A DNA stretch of 50,477 nt from Enterovibrio norvegicus DSM 15893 (GTDB lineage: Bacteria > Pseudomonadota > Gammaproteobacteria > Enterobacterales > Vibrionaceae), in assembly GCF_900115495.1 (NCBI RefSeq), contig NZ_FOWR01000036.1, positions 1-50,477 on the forward strand, read 5' to 3'. Made by a program: the position numbers and the translations under genes. Below are positions 8,413 through 19,364 of the stretch, in pieces (positions within the stretch are counted from its first letter, which is position 1; every line of letters starts with the position of its first letter). Below the pieces are notes generated by a model. The model searched no databases, was not told the DNA's origin, and saw only the letters and a program-made list of their open reading frames with translations.

Positions 8413-9741
8413 ATGAATTCTGCCAACAACAATATCTACACTGTCTCACGGCTCAACGCTGAAGTCAGGCTGTTGCTTGAGAACGAAATGGGCATTGTGT
8501 GGCTGGTTGGTGAGATTTCTAACCTCACCGTTCCCGTATCAGGGCATTGGTATTTCACCTTAAAAGACAGCCGTGCACAGGTAAAGTGCGCCATGTTCAA
8601 AGGGAATAACCGTCGCGTCACCTTCAAACCTGCCAACGGTAACCAAGTGCTCGTGCGAGCTCGCCTATCATTGTATGAGCCACGGGGTGACTACCAAATC
8701 ATTGTCGAAAGCATGCAACCCGAAGGCGACGGTTTATTGCAGCAACAGTTCGACAAACTCAAAATGAATCTCGCTGCAGAAGGTTTGTTCGCGGCAGACT
8801 TAAAACGCCCACTGCCAGAGCAACCCCGCCGTGTTGGTATCGTCACCTCGAAAACGGGCGCTGCACTGCACGACATTCTGCATGTATTGAAACGACGTGA
8901 TCCAAGCCTTCCTGTGGTAATTTATCCGACACAAGTACAAGGCAAAGATGCCGCCATTCAAATTGCACAAGCCATAGGCAGAGCAAACAGTCGAGATGAA
9001 TGTGACGTGCTGATTGTTGGACGTGGTGGTGGTTCGCTCGAAGATCTATGGTGTTTTAACGAAGAAATCGTCGCACGCACCATTGCTGCCAGCACCATTC
9101 CTATTGTGAGTGCGGTCGGCCACGAAGTGGATGTCACCATTGCCGATTTTGTTGCTGATGTTAGAGCTCCGACCCCGTCAGCGGCCGCTGAGCTCGTCAG
9201 CCGTGATACCTCACTACGCACTCAACAGTATTCTCAGCGTACCGATAGGCTAGCGCACAGTGTCTCGACCCACCTAGCAAGAAGCAGAACAGCCCTCACA
9301 AGGCTTCAACACCGTTTGGCAATGCAACACCCCCAAGCGAGGCTCCAACAGCAAGCACAGCAGTTTGATGAGCTTGAGCGCCGTTTATATCAATCCATGC
9401 GTCAAACGCTTCAAACAGAGGCACAACGTCTTGATCGATCGGCACAACGCTTAGAGCGTTACTCCCCTGCGAGTCAGATTCCACAACTCAGTATTCAGCT
9501 TCGTTACACGGAGCAACGTTTGGTTGATGGCATGAAACAATTGATGAGCCAACAGCGCCATGCTCTGGCCTTACAAATGGAAACGCTGGATGCCGTAAGT
9601 CCGCTTGCCACATTAGCGCGAGGCTATTCGATCACGCGCAATGACAAAGGGAACGTGCTGAAAAACGTCGCAGACACATCAAAAGGTGATGTGATTACAA
9701 CGACACTTGCAGATGGTGAAGTGCAATCTACGATCCTGTGA
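8413..9741 (+). CDS. xseA: Exodeoxyribonuclease VII large subunit
   Basis: This is the catalytic subunit of the nuclease that degrades single-stranded DNA from both ends, acting with the small subunit XseB, which is not in this window. It has 442 residues against 456 in E. coli. An N-terminal OB-fold (residues about 5-100, with [15 protein letters not shown] and WLVGEISNL) precedes the nuclease domain ([57 protein letters not shown]). A long Gln/Arg-rich coiled coil follows, and the tail LARGYSIT is typical. It is transcribed divergently from guaB, the arrangement known in E. coli. The ATG at 8413 has a modest CAAGG upstream. Confidence 0.97.
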   Translation: MNSANNNIYTVSRLNAEVRLLLENEMGIVWLVGEISNLTVPVSGHWYFTLKDSRAQVKCAMFKGNNRRVTFKPANGNQVLVRARLSLYEPRGDYQIIVESMQPEGDGLLQQQFDKLKMNLAAEGLFAADLKRPLPEQPRRVGIVTSKTGAALHDILHVLKRRDPSLPVVIYPTQVQGKDAAIQIAQAIGRANSRDECDVLIVGRGGGSLEDLWCFNEEIVARTIAASTIPIVSAVGHEVDVTIADFVADVRAPTPSAAAELVSRDTSLRTQQYSQRTDRLAHSVSTHLARSRTALTRLQHRLAMQHPQARLQQQAQQFDELERRLYQSMRQTLQTEAQRLDRSAQRLERYSPASQIPQLSIQLRYTEQRLVDGMKQLMSQQRHALALQMETLDAVSPLATLARGYSITRNDKGNVLKNVADTSKGDVITTTLADGEVQSTIL

Positions 9742-9756
9742 TGGGATCTTGCTGAT

Positions 9757-9790
9757 GGAAAAACGGTGTCTTTAAGACACCGTTTTTTTT
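9757..9790. terminator. Bidirectional terminator shared by xseA and yfgJ
   Basis: The stem pairs ACGGTGTCTT with AAGACACCGT and has five A before it and eight T after it. It ends xseA on the plus strand. The convergent yfgJ gene has its stop codon inside the stem. Confidence 0.9.
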
Positions 9791-10005
9791 GCTTCAAAGA
9801 CAATGTTTGCCGTTGAGCGAGATGTTAACTCATTACACTCATGGCAGAAGTAACTGGTTGAGCCACAGGCCTGTAGCCTCTCTAACTGAGCGCTGCACGT
9901 GTTACAGTATCCCTGTTTGATAAAAGTGTTATCGCAAGGATTACAAACATATACGCCACTTTCCCACATCAATGCTTGTCCACAATCCGGACATAAATTT
10001 TCCAT
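9772..10005 (-). CDS. yfgJ: Double zinc-ribbon protein, YfgJ family
   Basis: A small protein of 77 residues from the ATG at 10005. Cysteine pairs MENLCPDCGQ, YVCNPCD, GYCNTC and YFCHEC form two zinc ribbons. The pattern and the position next to xseA and der match E. coli YfgJ, whose role is unknown. An in-frame TTG at 10020 would add five residues and has AGAGAGG at better spacing. The ATG is preferred because relatives begin at the first CxxC. The gene is convergent with xseA and ends inside the shared terminator. Confidence 0.85.
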   Translation of the reverse strand: MENLCPDCGQALMWESGVYVCNPCDNTFIKQGYCNTCSAQLERLQACGSTSYFCHECNELTSRSTANIVFEAKKTVS

Positions 10006-10020
10006 AGCGCTGCCCACCAA

Positions 10021-10530
10021 TCAACCTCTCTCACTGTATTTTCATACGCTTATACAGCACGCAGTCTGCTTTTCTATTCTATCTTTAACAGTGAACGCAT
10101 GAGAACAGCATCTTGCTGGATCCTAGGAAGATCGTCAGATCTCCGTGTTAACGGCATCTGATCAGCGATCACCCCTCAAAAGAATATTTATCAATACAAC
10201 TCCCGAAAGCATAAGTTACATGTTCTGCATATGGATTTAAGGCAATATAAAATATCGTTAAATGTTATAAACATGAACACTTACAGACTTTTATAAATAA
10301 AAGGTCATTTATCGAGCGTACATTAATTCATCCATGCTATCTAGAACGATATTTTTAACTGAATTACACTTTTAATGTGACTAAGATCAAGTAATTAGTG
10401 AAACGGAAGAAACAGATCAATAACAACATCGCTGTGATCTGGCATTTTTTCTGAGAGATCTCTGAAAGCATGAGCCAAAATGGCAAAATTACGGAAAGAT
10501 GTTTTTTTAAAAGTCTGTGAAGATTAAATG
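10021..10530. other. AT-rich intergenic region between yfgJ and der
   Basis: About 510 bp, notably AT-rich from 10180 onward, with no supported gene. An imperfect inverted repeat at about 10129-10169 is built around ATCGTCAGAT. It could hold the yfgJ promoter or a small RNA, but I see no clear sign of the latter. Confidence 0.35.
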
Positions 10531-10533
10531 GCA

Positions 10534-10566
10534 TAAAAAAACCGGCCTCAGTGGGCCGGTTTTTTA
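10534..10566. terminator. Terminator of der
   Basis: A stem of AACCGGCC with GGCCGGTT (10540-10561) is flanked by A and T runs, so it works for the minus-strand operon ending with der. It lies about 20 bases beyond the der stop codon. Confidence 0.9.
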
Positions 10567-10582
10567 TCATCATTCAGAATGA

Positions 10583-12076
10583 TTATTTCTTATTTCGGTT
10601 TTTAACCATATCCATCAAGCGTTTACGTTGTCGCGATTGAGAGATAGTGAGTTTTTCACCCTTACCTTCAAACGGGTTCTCGCTACTCTGGAATTGAATA
10701 CGAATTGGCGTACCCATGATTTTTAGCGATTTACGGAAGTAGTTCATTAAATAGCGCTTGTAAGAATCAGGCAGCTCTTTCACTTGGTTACCGTGAATCA
10801 CGAAGATAGGTGGGTTATAACCCCCCGCGTGCGCATATTTCAACTTAACACGACGACCGCGGATCATCGGTGGTTGGTGATCGTCTTGTGCCATGTTCAT
10901 GATGCGTGTCAGCATTGCTGTTGAGATACGCTTAGTCGCGGACTCATACGCTTCCTGAATTGACTCAAACAAGTGACCAACACCCGTTCCATGCAGTGCC
11001 GAAATAAAATGGATGCGCGCAAAGTCAACGAAACCTAAACGGCGATCTAGCTCAGATTTAACGCGGTCTTTCACGTCTTTATCTAAACCATCCCACTTGT
11101 TCACTGCAATCACGATTGAGCGGCCCGCGTTCAAGGCAAAGCCCAATAAGCTCAGATCTTGGTCTGAGATGTTTTCTCGCGCATCAATCACTAGCAGAAC
11201 AACGTTCGAATCTTCGATCGCTTTCAGTGTTTGGATAACAGAGAATTTTTCTACTTTTTCGTTAACACGCTTACGACGACGAACACCCGCCGTATCAATA
11301 ATCACATACTCGCGACCATCACGTTCCATAGGAATATAAATAGAGTCACGGGTTGTACCTGGCATGTCGTAAACCACCACGCGATCTTCACCGAGAATAC
11401 GGTTAGTCAGTGTTGATTTACCCACGTTTGGACGGCCGATAATACCGAATTTGATTGGCAGATTTTGCAGACGCTGAAGCGCAGTTTCTGCATCTTCTTC
11501 CGTCAGATCTTTATCTACTTCCTCAAATTCTTCTTCGCCAGTCAGATCGACCAGGCCTTCGTGTGCTTCTTTTTCTGCCAATGCTTCCGCATACGGTTTC
11601 AAAGCGCGATCCATCAGACCGAGAACACCACGACCATGTGCAGCAGCAATTTGGAACATGTGCTCCATGCCCAACTGCCAGAACTCTGCACTTGCAGCAT
11701 CAGCGTCGATGCCATCAACCTTGTTAACGACAAGGAAGGTGGTTTTTTCACGTGAACGCAGATGTTGAGCGATAGCTTCATCAGAAACCGTCAAACCTGC
11801 ACGTCCATCAACCATGAACAAAACAACATCAGCTTCTTCAATCGCAGCCAATGACTGTTCAGCCATTTTGGTTTCGACACCTTCTTCTGTGCCATCAATA
11901 CCACCGGTATCAACCACGATGAACTCGTGCTCGCCCAGCATGGCTTTTCCGTATTTACGATCCCTGGTCAATCCCGGAAAATCGGCAACAAGCGCATCGC
12001 GCGTACGTGTTAGCCGGTTAAAGAGTGTCGACTTCCCAACATTCGGACGCCCAACAAGGGCTACTACAGGAATCAT
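10583..12076 (-). CDS. der: Ribosome-assembly GTPase Der (EngA)
   Basis: An essential GTPase for maturation of the 50S ribosomal subunit, unusual in having two G domains in tandem. It has 497 residues. The first P-loop GRPNVGKST is at 9-17, with DTGG at 56-59 and NKVD at 118-121. The second P-loop is at 214-222, with DTAG at 261-264 and NKWD at 326-329. An acidic linker ([17 protein letters not shown]) joins them, a KH-like C-terminal domain follows, and the end is basic (KNRNKK). It is the last gene of the hisS-yfgM-bamB-der stretch, 125 bp after bamB, with a strong terminator downstream. Confidence 0.98.
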   Translation of the reverse strand: MIPVVALVGRPNVGKSTLFNRLTRTRDALVADFPGLTRDRKYGKAMLGEHEFIVVDTGGIDGTEEGVETKMAEQSLAAIEEADVVLFMVDGRAGLTVSDEAIAQHLRSREKTTFLVVNKVDGIDADAASAEFWQLGMEHMFQIAAAHGRGVLGLMDRALKPYAEALAEKEAHEGLVDLTGEEEFEEVDKDLTEEDAETALQRLQNLPIKFGIIGRPNVGKSTLTNRILGEDRVVVYDMPGTTRDSIYIPMERDGREYVIIDTAGVRRRKRVNEKVEKFSVIQTLKAIEDSNVVLLVIDARENISDQDLSLLGFALNAGRSIVIAVNKWDGLDKDVKDRVKSELDRRLGFVDFARIHFISALHGTGVGHLFESIQEAYESATKRISTAMLTRIMNMAQDDHQPPMIRGRRVKLKYAHAGGYNPPIFVIHGNQVKELPDSYKRYLMNYFRKSLKIMGTPIRIQFQSSENPFEGKGEKLTISQSRQRKRLMDMVKNRNKK

Positions 12077-12113
12077 ACTGACCTCTAGAATTTTCTTGGT
12101 TATGAATAACAGC

Positions 12114-12141
12114 GGCTCCTGACTTTGAAAAGTCAGGAGCC
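12114..12141 (-). other. Stem-loop in the bamB-der spacer
   Basis: A perfect 12-bp stem (12114-12125 with 12130-12141) encloses a TGAA loop. There is no T-run after it on the minus strand, so full termination is unlikely. It may be an RNA processing or stability element between bamB and der. Confidence 0.55.
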
Positions 12142-12201
12142 GAATATTTTATAAACGCCCAATACTCAATACCTTGTATCGAATTGGACGTTACGATTTA
12201 A

Positions 12202-13362
12202 CTATGGCGTTTGCTTTTTGGTGATGCTGCCATCGCGTGTAACGACGATATACCCATCGTCCACGTTCATTGGCGCAACCGCAATGCCACTATCATCAAG
12301 CTGCTGTTGAGCAACAAACTCACCAGACGTTGGATCAATCCAGTGCAGGTAGCCTTCGGCATCACCGACAACCACATAGCCAGAAATAGCCACAGGCGCG
12401 GTTAGCTGACGATACTCAAGTTCTTTGTTCGTCCAAAGCTCTGTGCCACTACGTGCATCAACGGCAACAACATGATCTTTATCGGTGATCAGGAACAAGT
12501 AGCTCCCAGCAACCATGATATCTGTTGACGAACTGTACGTGCGTTTCCATGCAGGGCGACCTGAACGTAAGTCGATCGCCACCAACGAACCGTTGTAACC
12601 CACCGCATAAAGCAATGAACCCGCAACCACTGGCGTTGAATCAACATCAACCAAACGATCAATTTCAGTTGCGCCTTTCGGGCTTGCAATGGTTTGCTGC
12701 CAAATGATATTGCCATTCTCAATGAATGCAGCACCTAGACGACCATTTGCCATGCCCCAGAATACACCACCAGAAATCGAGACTGGCGAACTGTCACCAC
12801 GAAGCGTCAGGTTTGGCACTTCACTGGACAAACTCCAGCGCTGCTCACCTGTTTCAGCTTCATAAGCTGAAATCTCACCGCGGCTTGAATTCACCACGAT
12901 CAGCCCTTCATCAGCAAGCGGTTTAGACAAAATTTCGCCACCAACTTGCGTGCGCCATACGAGCTCACCGGTTTCTTCATCCAGCGCAATGAGTTCGCCA
13001 GTTTCAGTACCAATGTACAATTTGCTGTATGAAGCTGTGATACCGCCAGAAAGAAGCGCAGGCGCTTCTTCACCAAGGTTCACACTCCAAACGGTTTTGC
13101 CGCTTTCAAGATCCATGGCCGAGACGATACCGTCGCGGTCAGCAGCATACACTTTATCGTAAGCCACTGCTGGTGATAGATTGCTGAAATAGCGTCCAAC
13201 ACCATCACCCACTTGAGAAGACCACAATTGTGCTGGAGTAAATTCGCTTTGAACCACTGGCAATGGTGCCATTTGGATCGAATCTTCTTCACTCGCACAA
13301 CCAGCAAGTAGTGCGCCTAAAAGGGCGACTGCACCAACATGTTTCCATCCCTTGCGCATCAT
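12202..13362 (-). CDS. bamB: Outer-membrane protein assembly lipoprotein BamB
   Basis: BamB is a lipoprotein of the BAM complex, which folds beta-barrel proteins into the outer membrane. The 386 residues begin with a lipoprotein signal (GALLAGCAS), with the acylated Cys at 22. The rest is an eight-bladed beta-propeller of PQQ-type repeats, visible as repeated G(K/E)xxW segments such as LESGKTVWSVNL, EETGELVWRTQVG and RSGRPAWKRTY. Length and operon position between yfgM and der are as in E. coli. The spacing to yfgM is 9 bp, so the two are cotranscribed. Confidence 0.96.
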   Translation of the reverse strand: MMRKGWKHVGAVALLGALLAGCASEEDSIQMAPLPVVQSEFTPAQLWSSQVGDGVGRYFSNLSPAVAYDKVYAADRDGIVSAMDLESGKTVWSVNLGEEAPALLSGGITASYSKLYIGTETGELIALDEETGELVWRTQVGGEILSKPLADEGLIVVNSSRGEISAYEAETGEQRWSLSSEVPNLTLRGDSSPVSISGGVFWGMANGRLGAAFIENGNIIWQQTIASPKGATEIDRLVDVDSTPVVAGSLLYAVGYNGSLVAIDLRSGRPAWKRTYSSSTDIMVAGSYLFLITDKDHVVAVDARSGTELWTNKELEYRQLTAPVAISGYVVVGDAEGYLHWIDPTSGEFVAQQQLDDSGIAVAPMNVDDGYIVVTRDGSITKKQTP

Positions 13363-13371
13363 TGTCAGACC

Positions 13372-13980
13372 TTATTGCGGCAGATTATCTAGCTTCATCT
13401 GAACAACAGGGTTTGAAGCAGCGGCGATAGATGCTGCATACGCAGAACGTGCTGCGGCTGTGTCTCCCTGACGAAGTTCGATGTCACCACGTAGCTCTTC
13501 AACTTGAGCAGTCCAGCTTTGTGCTGTCACTTTGTCCAATTCTTTCAGCGCTACATCGTAATTTTTCAGCTCAGCTTCAACACGCGCAAGACGCACAGAA
13601 GCAATCGCACTTAGGGTTTCATCTTTTGATGATTGAACCATGCGAAGCTGTTCCGCGGCTTTTACCAATTCATTGGTTTCAACCAGCGATTTTGCCAATT
13701 GTAGAGACAAGAGAGAGGCATACGCTTCGCCTTGACGCTCACTGATGAAAGCGGCAGCTTGTTCTTCTGCTTTTTCATCACCCGCCGCCAATGCATTGAC
13801 GACTTGTGTGTAAGCTTCAGATGCTTGCTCGCGGCCCGTTTCTTGTTCAGCTTGGAAATAGCGCCATCCATATAGGCCACCCAAACCAATCACTGCGCCG
13901 AGGACAACGGCTTTACCGTTATCCCGCCACCACTGTTTAATCGCTTCGACTTGTTGTTCTTCTGTGGTGTAGACGTCCAC
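13372..13980 (-). CDS. yfgM: Ancillary SecYEG translocon subunit YfgM
   Basis: This 202-residue protein has a short cytoplasmic N-terminus (MDVYTTEEQQVEAIKQWW), one membrane segment at about 25-41 (AVVLGAVIGLGGLYGWRYF) and a periplasmic TPR-like domain. E. coli YfgM associates with PpiD at the SecYEG translocon and hands over secreted proteins. The gene lies between hisS and bamB, as usual, 13 bp after hisS. Confidence 0.93.
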   Translation of the reverse strand: MDVYTTEEQQVEAIKQWWRDNGKAVVLGAVIGLGGLYGWRYFQAEQETGREQASEAYTQVVNALAAGDEKAEEQAAAFISERQGEAYASLLSLQLAKSLVETNELVKAAEQLRMVQSSKDETLSAIASVRLARVEAELKNYDVALKELDKVTAQSWTAQVEELRGDIELRQGDTAAARSAYAASIAAASNPVVQMKLDNLPQ

Positions 13981-13993
13981 GTTTTGTCCTCTC

Positions 13994-15262
13994 TTAAACC
14001 AATTGAGCCAATTTTTCAGCTACATCATCCTGAGAAATGGTTAGCTGCTCACCGCCTTTAAGGTCTTTGTAAGTCACCATATTTTGCGCAACTTCATCTT
14101 CACCCAACACGAGAGCAACAGACGCGCCGACTTTATCCGCGCGCTTAAATTGTTTCTTAAAGTTACCCCCACCAAAGTGGGTCATCACACGCAGACCTGA
14201 TACGGTTTCACGCAGCATTTCAGCCAGTTTCATGCCCGCAGCCAGTGTGCCTTCGCCCGACGTTACCATGTAAACATCAACAGCGGGACGTGTTTCGTTA
14301 AGCTCGAGTGTTTCCATCAACAGAACCAAACGCTCAACACCCATTGCAAAGCCAACCGCAGGCGTCGCTTTACCACCCAGTTGCTCAACAAGGCCATCAT
14401 AACGGCCACCGCCGCAGATAGTGCCTTGAGACCCTAGGCTTTCAGTGATCCATTCGAAAACAGTACGGTTGTAGTAATCAAGACCACGTACCAATTTCTC
14501 GTTAACCGAATATTGGATGCCAGCCGCGTCCAACAGTTCACACAAACCTGCAAAATGTTGCGTTGACGCTTCATCCAAGTACTCCGACAGCTTAGGTGCG
14601 TCAGTCAGTACCGCTTGGATTTCTGGTACTTTGGTATCCAAAACGCGCAGCGGGTTGGTGTGCATACGGCGTTTGCAATCTTCATCAAGTACAGACTCAT
14701 GCTGCATCAAGAAGCTCACCAAGGCTTCGCGGTAATTTGCGCGTGCTTCTAAAGAACCGATAGAGTTCAGCTCTAGACGAACATGTTCATGAATACCCAG
14801 TTGACGCCATAGACGCGCTGTCATCATGATCAGTTCTGCATCAACGTCAGGGCCATTTAGACCGAAGACTTCAACACCAAATTGATGGAATTGACGGTAG
14901 CGACCTTTTTGAGGGCGTTCGTGGCGGAACATAGGACCCATGTACCATAGGCGTTGTTCTTGGTTGTATAACAGGCCGTTTTCGATGCCTGCACGCACAC
15001 AACCCGCCGTCCCTTCAGGACGAAGACTCAGGCTATCGCCATTGCGGTCTTCAAAGGTGTACATTTCTTTTTCTACCACGTCGGTCACTTCACCGATTGC
15101 GCGACAGAATAGATTCGTCATTTCAACGATCGGCATGCGCACTTCGCTGTAGCCGTATGCGCTGATCACGTCTTTTACTGTGCCTTCAACTTTTTGCCAA
15201 AGTGGAGACTGTGTAGGGAGGCAGTCGTTCATGCCTCGAATCGCTTGAATTGATTTTGCCAC
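13994..15262 (-). CDS. hisS: Histidine--tRNA ligase
   Basis: A class II aminoacyl-tRNA synthetase charging tRNA-His. It has 422 residues against 424 in E. coli. The visible signatures are [12 protein letters not shown] near the start, motif 2 with [13 protein letters not shown], the histidine-specific motif [14 protein letters not shown], and motif 3 around [17 protein letters not shown]-terminal anticodon-binding domain follows ([19 protein letters not shown]). It lies 49 bp downstream of ispG on the same strand. Confidence 0.98.
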   Translation of the reverse strand: MAKSIQAIRGMNDCLPTQSPLWQKVEGTVKDVISAYGYSEVRMPIVEMTNLFCRAIGEVTDVVEKEMYTFEDRNGDSLSLRPEGTAGCVRAGIENGLLYNQEQRLWYMGPMFRHERPQKGRYRQFHQFGVEVFGLNGPDVDAELIMMTARLWRQLGIHEHVRLELNSIGSLEARANYREALVSFLMQHESVLDEDCKRRMHTNPLRVLDTKVPEIQAVLTDAPKLSEYLDEASTQHFAGLCELLDAAGIQYSVNEKLVRGLDYYNRTVFEWITESLGSQGTICGGGRYDGLVEQLGGKATPAVGFAMGVERLVLLMETLELNETRPAVDVYMVTSGEGTLAAGMKLAEMLRETVSGLRVMTHFGGGNFKKQFKRADKVGASVALVLGEDEVAQNMVTYKDLKGGEQLTISQDDVAEKLAQLV

Positions 15263-15311
15263 TTTAACTCTCGTAACCGATCTTATGTTTCGCGTGAAGT
15301 CTGCAGATTGC

Positions 15312-16430
15312 TTACTTCTCTGTATTTACATCAATGCGATTGTTTTCATCAAGCATTGATGCCTTTGCCCGGATCTTCGCTTCCAGCTGATCGATCAGGT
15401 TGTCATTATCAAAACGTTCTTTTTGACGCTTGCCATCATCGTAATACGCACTGCGTTTATTACTACCGGCAACACCAATGTGTGATACTTCCGCTTCGCC
15501 GGGGCCATTGACCACACAACCAATGATGGAAACATCCATAGGAACAACCACGTCTTCCAGACGTTGCTCCAACGCATTCACCGTGCCGATAACATCAAAC
15601 TCCTGACGGGAGCATGTTGGGCACGCAATAAAATTCACACCGCGTGAACGAATGCGCAATGACTTGAGAATGTCGAAGCCAACTTTAATTTCTTCAACAG
15701 GGTCTGCTGCCAATGAGATACGAAGAGTATCACCAATCCCCTCGCTGAGCAGCATACCAAGGCCAACCGCCGATTTCACGGAACCCGCACGCGCGCCGCC
15801 CGCTTCGGTAATACCAAGGTGAAGCGGTTGATCAATGCGCTTTGCAAGCTGACGGTATGATTCTACCGCCAAGAACACATCGGACGCTTTCACGCTGACT
15901 TTGAATTGATCAAAGTTTAATCGATCAAGGATATCAACGTGGCGCATGGCGGATTCCACCAACGCTTCCGGCGTTGGCTCGCCGTATTTTTCTTGTAAAT
16001 CGCGCTCAAGTGAGCCGCCATTCACACCAATTCTGATAGGGATATTTTTGTCACGTGCAGCATCAACAACAGAGCGAATGCGCTCTTCATTACCAATGTT
16101 ACCAGGGTTGATACGCAAACAATCCACACCGTACTCAGCGACTTTAAGCGCGATACGATAGTCGAAGTGAATATCAGCAACCAACGCAATCGACGTTTGT
16201 TGACGGATCAACTTAAACGCTTCTGCGGCTTCCATGGTAGGCACAGAGATACGAACAATATCAGCACCGACTTTTTCCAGCGCCTGAATTTGCGCAACTG
16301 TCGCGTCGACGTCAGTTGTGCGGGTGTTTGTCATTGACTGGACTGCTATTGGTGCGCCGTCGCCAATTGGCACGTCACCCACATAGATACGCGTGGATTG
16401 ACGACGTTTAATAGGAGATTCGGTATGCAT
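15312..16430 (-). CDS. ispG: 4-hydroxy-3-methylbut-2-en-1-yl diphosphate synthase (IspG/GcpE)
   Basis: The enzyme reductively converts the cyclic diphosphate MEcPP to HMBPP in the non-mevalonate isoprenoid pathway. It has 372 residues, the same as E. coli. A TIM-barrel N-terminal part ([22 protein letters not shown]) precedes the iron-sulfur domain. The cluster ligands are visible as Cys270 and Cys273 in [12 protein letters not shown] and Cys305 in [10 protein letters not shown], with Glu312 completing the set. Its cluster comes from the isc machinery encoded further along this window. The spacing to rodZ is 15 bp. Confidence 0.98.
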   Translation of the reverse strand: MHTESPIKRRQSTRIYVGDVPIGDGAPIAVQSMTNTRTTDVDATVAQIQALEKVGADIVRISVPTMEAAEAFKLIRQQTSIALVADIHFDYRIALKVAEYGVDCLRINPGNIGNEERIRSVVDAARDKNIPIRIGVNGGSLERDLQEKYGEPTPEALVESAMRHVDILDRLNFDQFKVSVKASDVFLAVESYRQLAKRIDQPLHLGITEAGGARAGSVKSAVGLGMLLSEGIGDTLRISLAADPVEEIKVGFDILKSLRIRSRGVNFIACPTCSRQEFDVIGTVNALEQRLEDVVVPMDVSIIGCVVNGPGEAEVSHIGVAGSNKRSAYYDDGKRQKERFDNDNLIDQLEAKIRAKASMLDENNRIDVNTEK

Positions 16431-16445
16431 TAGGTGTACTCTGAA

Positions 16446-17474
16446 TTACTTCGGAAGGCTCAAACGGGCTACCCGACCTGAAGGATAACCACTGAGATCA
16501 ACTTTTTTGCCATCATAGGCGAGGTCTACGGCGCTAGGCGCACCTAGGACGATTTTAAACGGTGCTTTGCCAGATAGCGATACGCTTTCTCCGGCCGTTT
16601 TAATACCCGCAACCAAGCGCTTGCCATTGGCATCACGCACATCAACCCAACAATCTGCACTAAAGCGCATGGTTAACGGCGCAAGCGGTGAGTTTTGCGT
16701 TGCAGTCGGTGTTGTAGATGTGGTCGAAGATGCCGTTGTTGTCACCGGTGCGGATGTTTCAGTGCGCTCCGCGCTGCTTGCGGTCTGCGTTGGCTCTGAT
16801 TTAGACAACACAATGTCAGTGGAGACGTTCTCTTCTGTCACATTGCTTTCTGCTGCGTTTGCGTCAGTCGCTGTGTCTTCATTGCTTGCAGCATCAACAT
16901 TGCTTGCAGATGCAGCGGTATCACTTGAACCATCTGTTGATGCAGGCTCAACCACGTCAGTGACAACATCGAGGGAGACTATATTGCCATCGCTGGTTTC
17001 AGTTTCTTGCTGCGTAAAAATATTCGCGCTCTCTGGAAGCGAAAGCAACGGATCGTTTTGCTGGTTTTGCCACCACCAAAATGCCGTCAAGCCAATCACC
17101 ACCGCAAGGATCACCCAGGTTAATCCCATCACACGGCTGTCGTGTTTTTCTAAACGCGTTTTACGCGAAAAACTCTGCATTTGTTGTGCAGAGTCTTCAT
17201 GTTCTTTTGCTGGCTGAAAATCGCACAGTAGCTTGTCAGAATCTAGCCCGACAAGCTTGGCGTAAGAACGAATATAACCACGGGTAAACGTGGCGATCTG
17301 TTTTTGATCGCAACAATCCGCTTCTAATTCACGAATAACGGAAACACGAAGTCGCAATCGATCCGCCACATCCTGTTCGGTCAACCCTTGCGCTTCTCTT
17401 GCTTGCTTCAGCGCGGTACCTGGATGTGTCGCTTCGATGTCTAATGGCTGCTCTTCGTTTTTTTCAGTATTCAT
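16446..17474 (-). CDS. rodZ: Cytoskeleton protein RodZ
   Basis: RodZ links MreB filaments to the inner membrane and helps keep the rod shape. The 342 residues show an N-terminal helix-turn-helix of the Cro/C1 type (about 18-85, LKQAREAQGLTEQDVADRL), a single membrane helix at about 115-135 (VMGLTWVILAVVIGLTAFWWW) and a long Ser/Thr/Ala-rich linker (about 150-265). A compact periplasmic C-terminal domain (MRFSADCWVDVRDANGKRL) follows. Its start overlaps the end of pilW by 11 bases, indicating translational coupling. Confidence 0.95.
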   Translation of the reverse strand: MNTEKNEEQPLDIEATHPGTALKQAREAQGLTEQDVADRLRLRVSVIRELEADCCDQKQIATFTRGYIRSYAKLVGLDSDKLLCDFQPAKEHEDSAQQMQSFSRKTRLEKHDSRVMGLTWVILAVVIGLTAFWWWQNQQNDPLLSLPESANIFTQQETETSDGNIVSLDVVTDVVEPASTDGSSDTAASASNVDAASNEDTATDANAAESNVTEENVSTDIVLSKSEPTQTASSAERTETSAPVTTTASSTTSTTPTATQNSPLAPLTMRFSADCWVDVRDANGKRLVAGIKTAGESVSLSGKAPFKIVLGAPSAVDLAYDGKKVDLSGYPSGRVARLSLPK

Positions 17475-18219
17475 TCGCTAAGTACAGTCTATATTCTTTC
17501 GATTTAGGGAATTGTTTAGCCAATACATTCGCATAACGCTCCACTTCGTGAGGGCGCTCCGCTTTTGCTTCCAATGAAATCATAGTCAGCAAACTGTTAG
17601 AGCGGTATCCATATCTCTTATGGAACTGGAACAAGCGTAATCTGGCTTCATTCAGCTCATCGTCTTCCACTTCTAACTTTGCAAGTTGCAGCGTAGACAA
17701 TGGACGATTTGGTTCATGATCAATGGCTTTTTCAAACCATTCCTTTGCTAAGACCGCGTCACCAGACTTTAAGGCACAAATGGCGGCATTCTCGTAACTG
17801 CCTGACATTTTGTAATAGTACGGCTGCTCTATCGCTTTGGCAAAGGCTGCTTGTGCTTCGTCATAACGTTCCTGACGGCACAAGAAAACGCCATAATTGT
17901 TTCTAACATCTCCGTTTCGCGGTGATGTACGAAGCGCTTTCTTAAATTGCTCTTCCGCTTGGTCGTACTCGCCCACTTCTTGAAGATAGTGAGCGAAGCT
18001 GATCAGTGCACGATAATAGGTCGGTGCATGCTGCACAGCCATTTCAAGGTTTTGTCGTGCCCTTTCCCATTGCCCAGCATCAAGATAGGCAAGCCCAAGC
18101 GCTATTCGGGATTCAGCAATTTGAATGGTATCAAACTTCGCGTTGTTTTTCTCTTCTGTTACTGTGACACAACCAGCTAATAATCCCATCAATAACAGAC
18201 TACAAAGCGTCCTTGCCAT
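17464..18219 (-). CDS. pilW: Type IV pilus biogenesis/stability lipoprotein PilW (PilF)
   Basis: This is an outer-membrane lipoprotein pilotin for the type IV pilus secretin. The 251 residues begin with a lipoprotein signal (LLMGLLAGCVTVTEE), with the acylated Cys at 17. The rest is a chain of TPR repeats: IALGLAYLDAGQWERARQN, AEEQFKKALRTSPRNGDVR, NYGVFLCRQERYDEAQAAF. Placement between rlmN and rodZ-ispG is typical of Vibrionaceae and pseudomonads and absent from E. coli. It overlaps rodZ by 11 bases and follows rlmN after 23 bp. Confidence 0.93.
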   Translation of the reverse strand: MARTLCSLLLMGLLAGCVTVTEEKNNAKFDTIQIAESRIALGLAYLDAGQWERARQNLEMAVQHAPTYYRALISFAHYLQEVGEYDQAEEQFKKALRTSPRNGDVRNNYGVFLCRQERYDEAQAAFAKAIEQPYYYKMSGSYENAAICALKSGDAVLAKEWFEKAIDHEPNRPLSTLQLAKLEVEDDELNEARLRLFQFHKRYGYRSNSLLTMISLEAKAERPHEVERYANVLAKQFPKSKEYRLYLANEY

Positions 18220-18242
18220 ATTCCCATCCTATCAATCAGTTA

Positions 18243-19364
18243 TCAGACTGATTTGACGGGAATCTGCTCCTCAACATTCAGTCTGCCTTGAGTACGTTTA
18301 GTACGGTCAATCACATCGCCGACTAACTGACCGCATGCAGCGTCAATATCATCACCACGCGTTTTACGCACCGTGACCGTGTAATCGTATTGCATCAATG
18401 TTTTCATGAACCTATCGATGCGCGAATTACTCGGTTTCTTGTATGGTGACCCAGGATAGGGGTTAAAAGGAATCAGGTTTATCTTCGCAGGCGTGTCTTT
18501 TAACAGCTCTGCGAGTTGGCGCGCATGGTCCATATCATCATTCACGTGATCAAGGAGCACATACTCAACAGTGACTCGTCCACGGTTCGCATTTGAAGAG
18601 GCGATATAACGACGAACAGAGTCTAAAAACGTCTCGATGTTGAAGCGATCATTGATCGGCATGATTTGGCTGCGAAGCTCATCATTTGGCGCGTGAAGCG
18701 AAATAGCCAACGCCACATCGATTTTGTCAGTCATTTGATCAAGACCCGACACGACACCTGAAGTCGACACCGTCACACGACGTTTTGACAAGCCGAATCC
18801 CAAGTCATCCAACATCAAATTCAGCGACGGGATCAGGTTTTTCATGTTAAGCAACGGCTCGCCCATGCCCATCATCACCACGTTGGTGATCGGGCGACGA
18901 CCCGTTTCTTTCTCGATACCAATTTCTTTCGCCGCACGCCAAACCTGACCGATGATTTCAGACACTTTCAGGTTACGGTTGAAGCCTTGTTGCGCAGTCG
19001 AGCAGAATTTACAGTCAAGCGCACAACCCACTTGTGAAGAAACACACAGGGTCGCACGATCTTCATCAGGGATGTAAACCGTTTCTACGTCTTGATTACC
19101 CACGCGCATGGCCCATTTGATGGTGCCGTCACTTGAATGCTTTGCAAGAGACACTTCTGGCGCGCGAATTTCGCATTTCGCTTTCAGTTTTTCACGAAGC
19201 TTTTTGTTGATGTTGTTCATCTGATCGAAGTCGTCACAACCAAAATGGTAAATCCACTTCATGATCTGATCAGCACGAAACGCCTTCTCGCCTAACTCAT
19301 CAGCGAAAAACGCTCGTAGTGATTGCCGATCGAAATCCAGCAGATTAATTTTTTCCGTCGTCAT
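18243..19364 (-). CDS. rlmN: Dual-specificity 23S rRNA/tRNA adenine-2 methyltransferase RlmN
   Basis: This radical SAM enzyme methylates A2503 of 23S rRNA and A37 of some tRNAs, which helps translational accuracy. It has 373 residues. The 4Fe-4S cluster motif CALDCKFC gives Cys114, Cys118 and Cys121. MGMGEPLLN is the SAM-binding GGE-like motif. The mechanistic C-terminal cysteine is in [10 protein letters not shown]. The N-terminal HhH-like region ([22 protein letters not shown]) is as expected. It is the first gene of the rlmN-pilW-rodZ-ispG-hisS run. Confidence 0.97.
   Translation of the reverse strand: MTTEKINLLDFDRQSLRAFFADELGEKAFRADQIMKWIYHFGCDDFDQMNNINKKLREKLKAKCEIRAPEVSLAKHSSDGTIKWAMRVGNQDVETVYIPDEDRATLCVSSQVGCALDCKFCSTAQQGFNRNLKVSEIIGQVWRAAKEIGIEKETGRRPITNVVMMGMGEPLLNMKNLIPSLNLMLDDLGFGLSKRRVTVSTSGVVSGLDQMTDKIDVALAISLHAPNDELRSQIMPINDRFNIETFLDSVRRYIASSNANRGRVTVEYVLLDHVNDDMDHARQLAELLKDTPAKINLIPFNPYPGSPYKKPSNSRIDRFMKTLMQYDYTVTVRKTRGDDIDAACGQLVGDVIDRTKRTQGRLNVEEQIPVKSV

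Noticed and set aside
10364-10573. A 69-codon minus-strand frame downstream of der
   Set aside because: It runs across the der terminator and AT-rich DNA, so it is not a credible gene.
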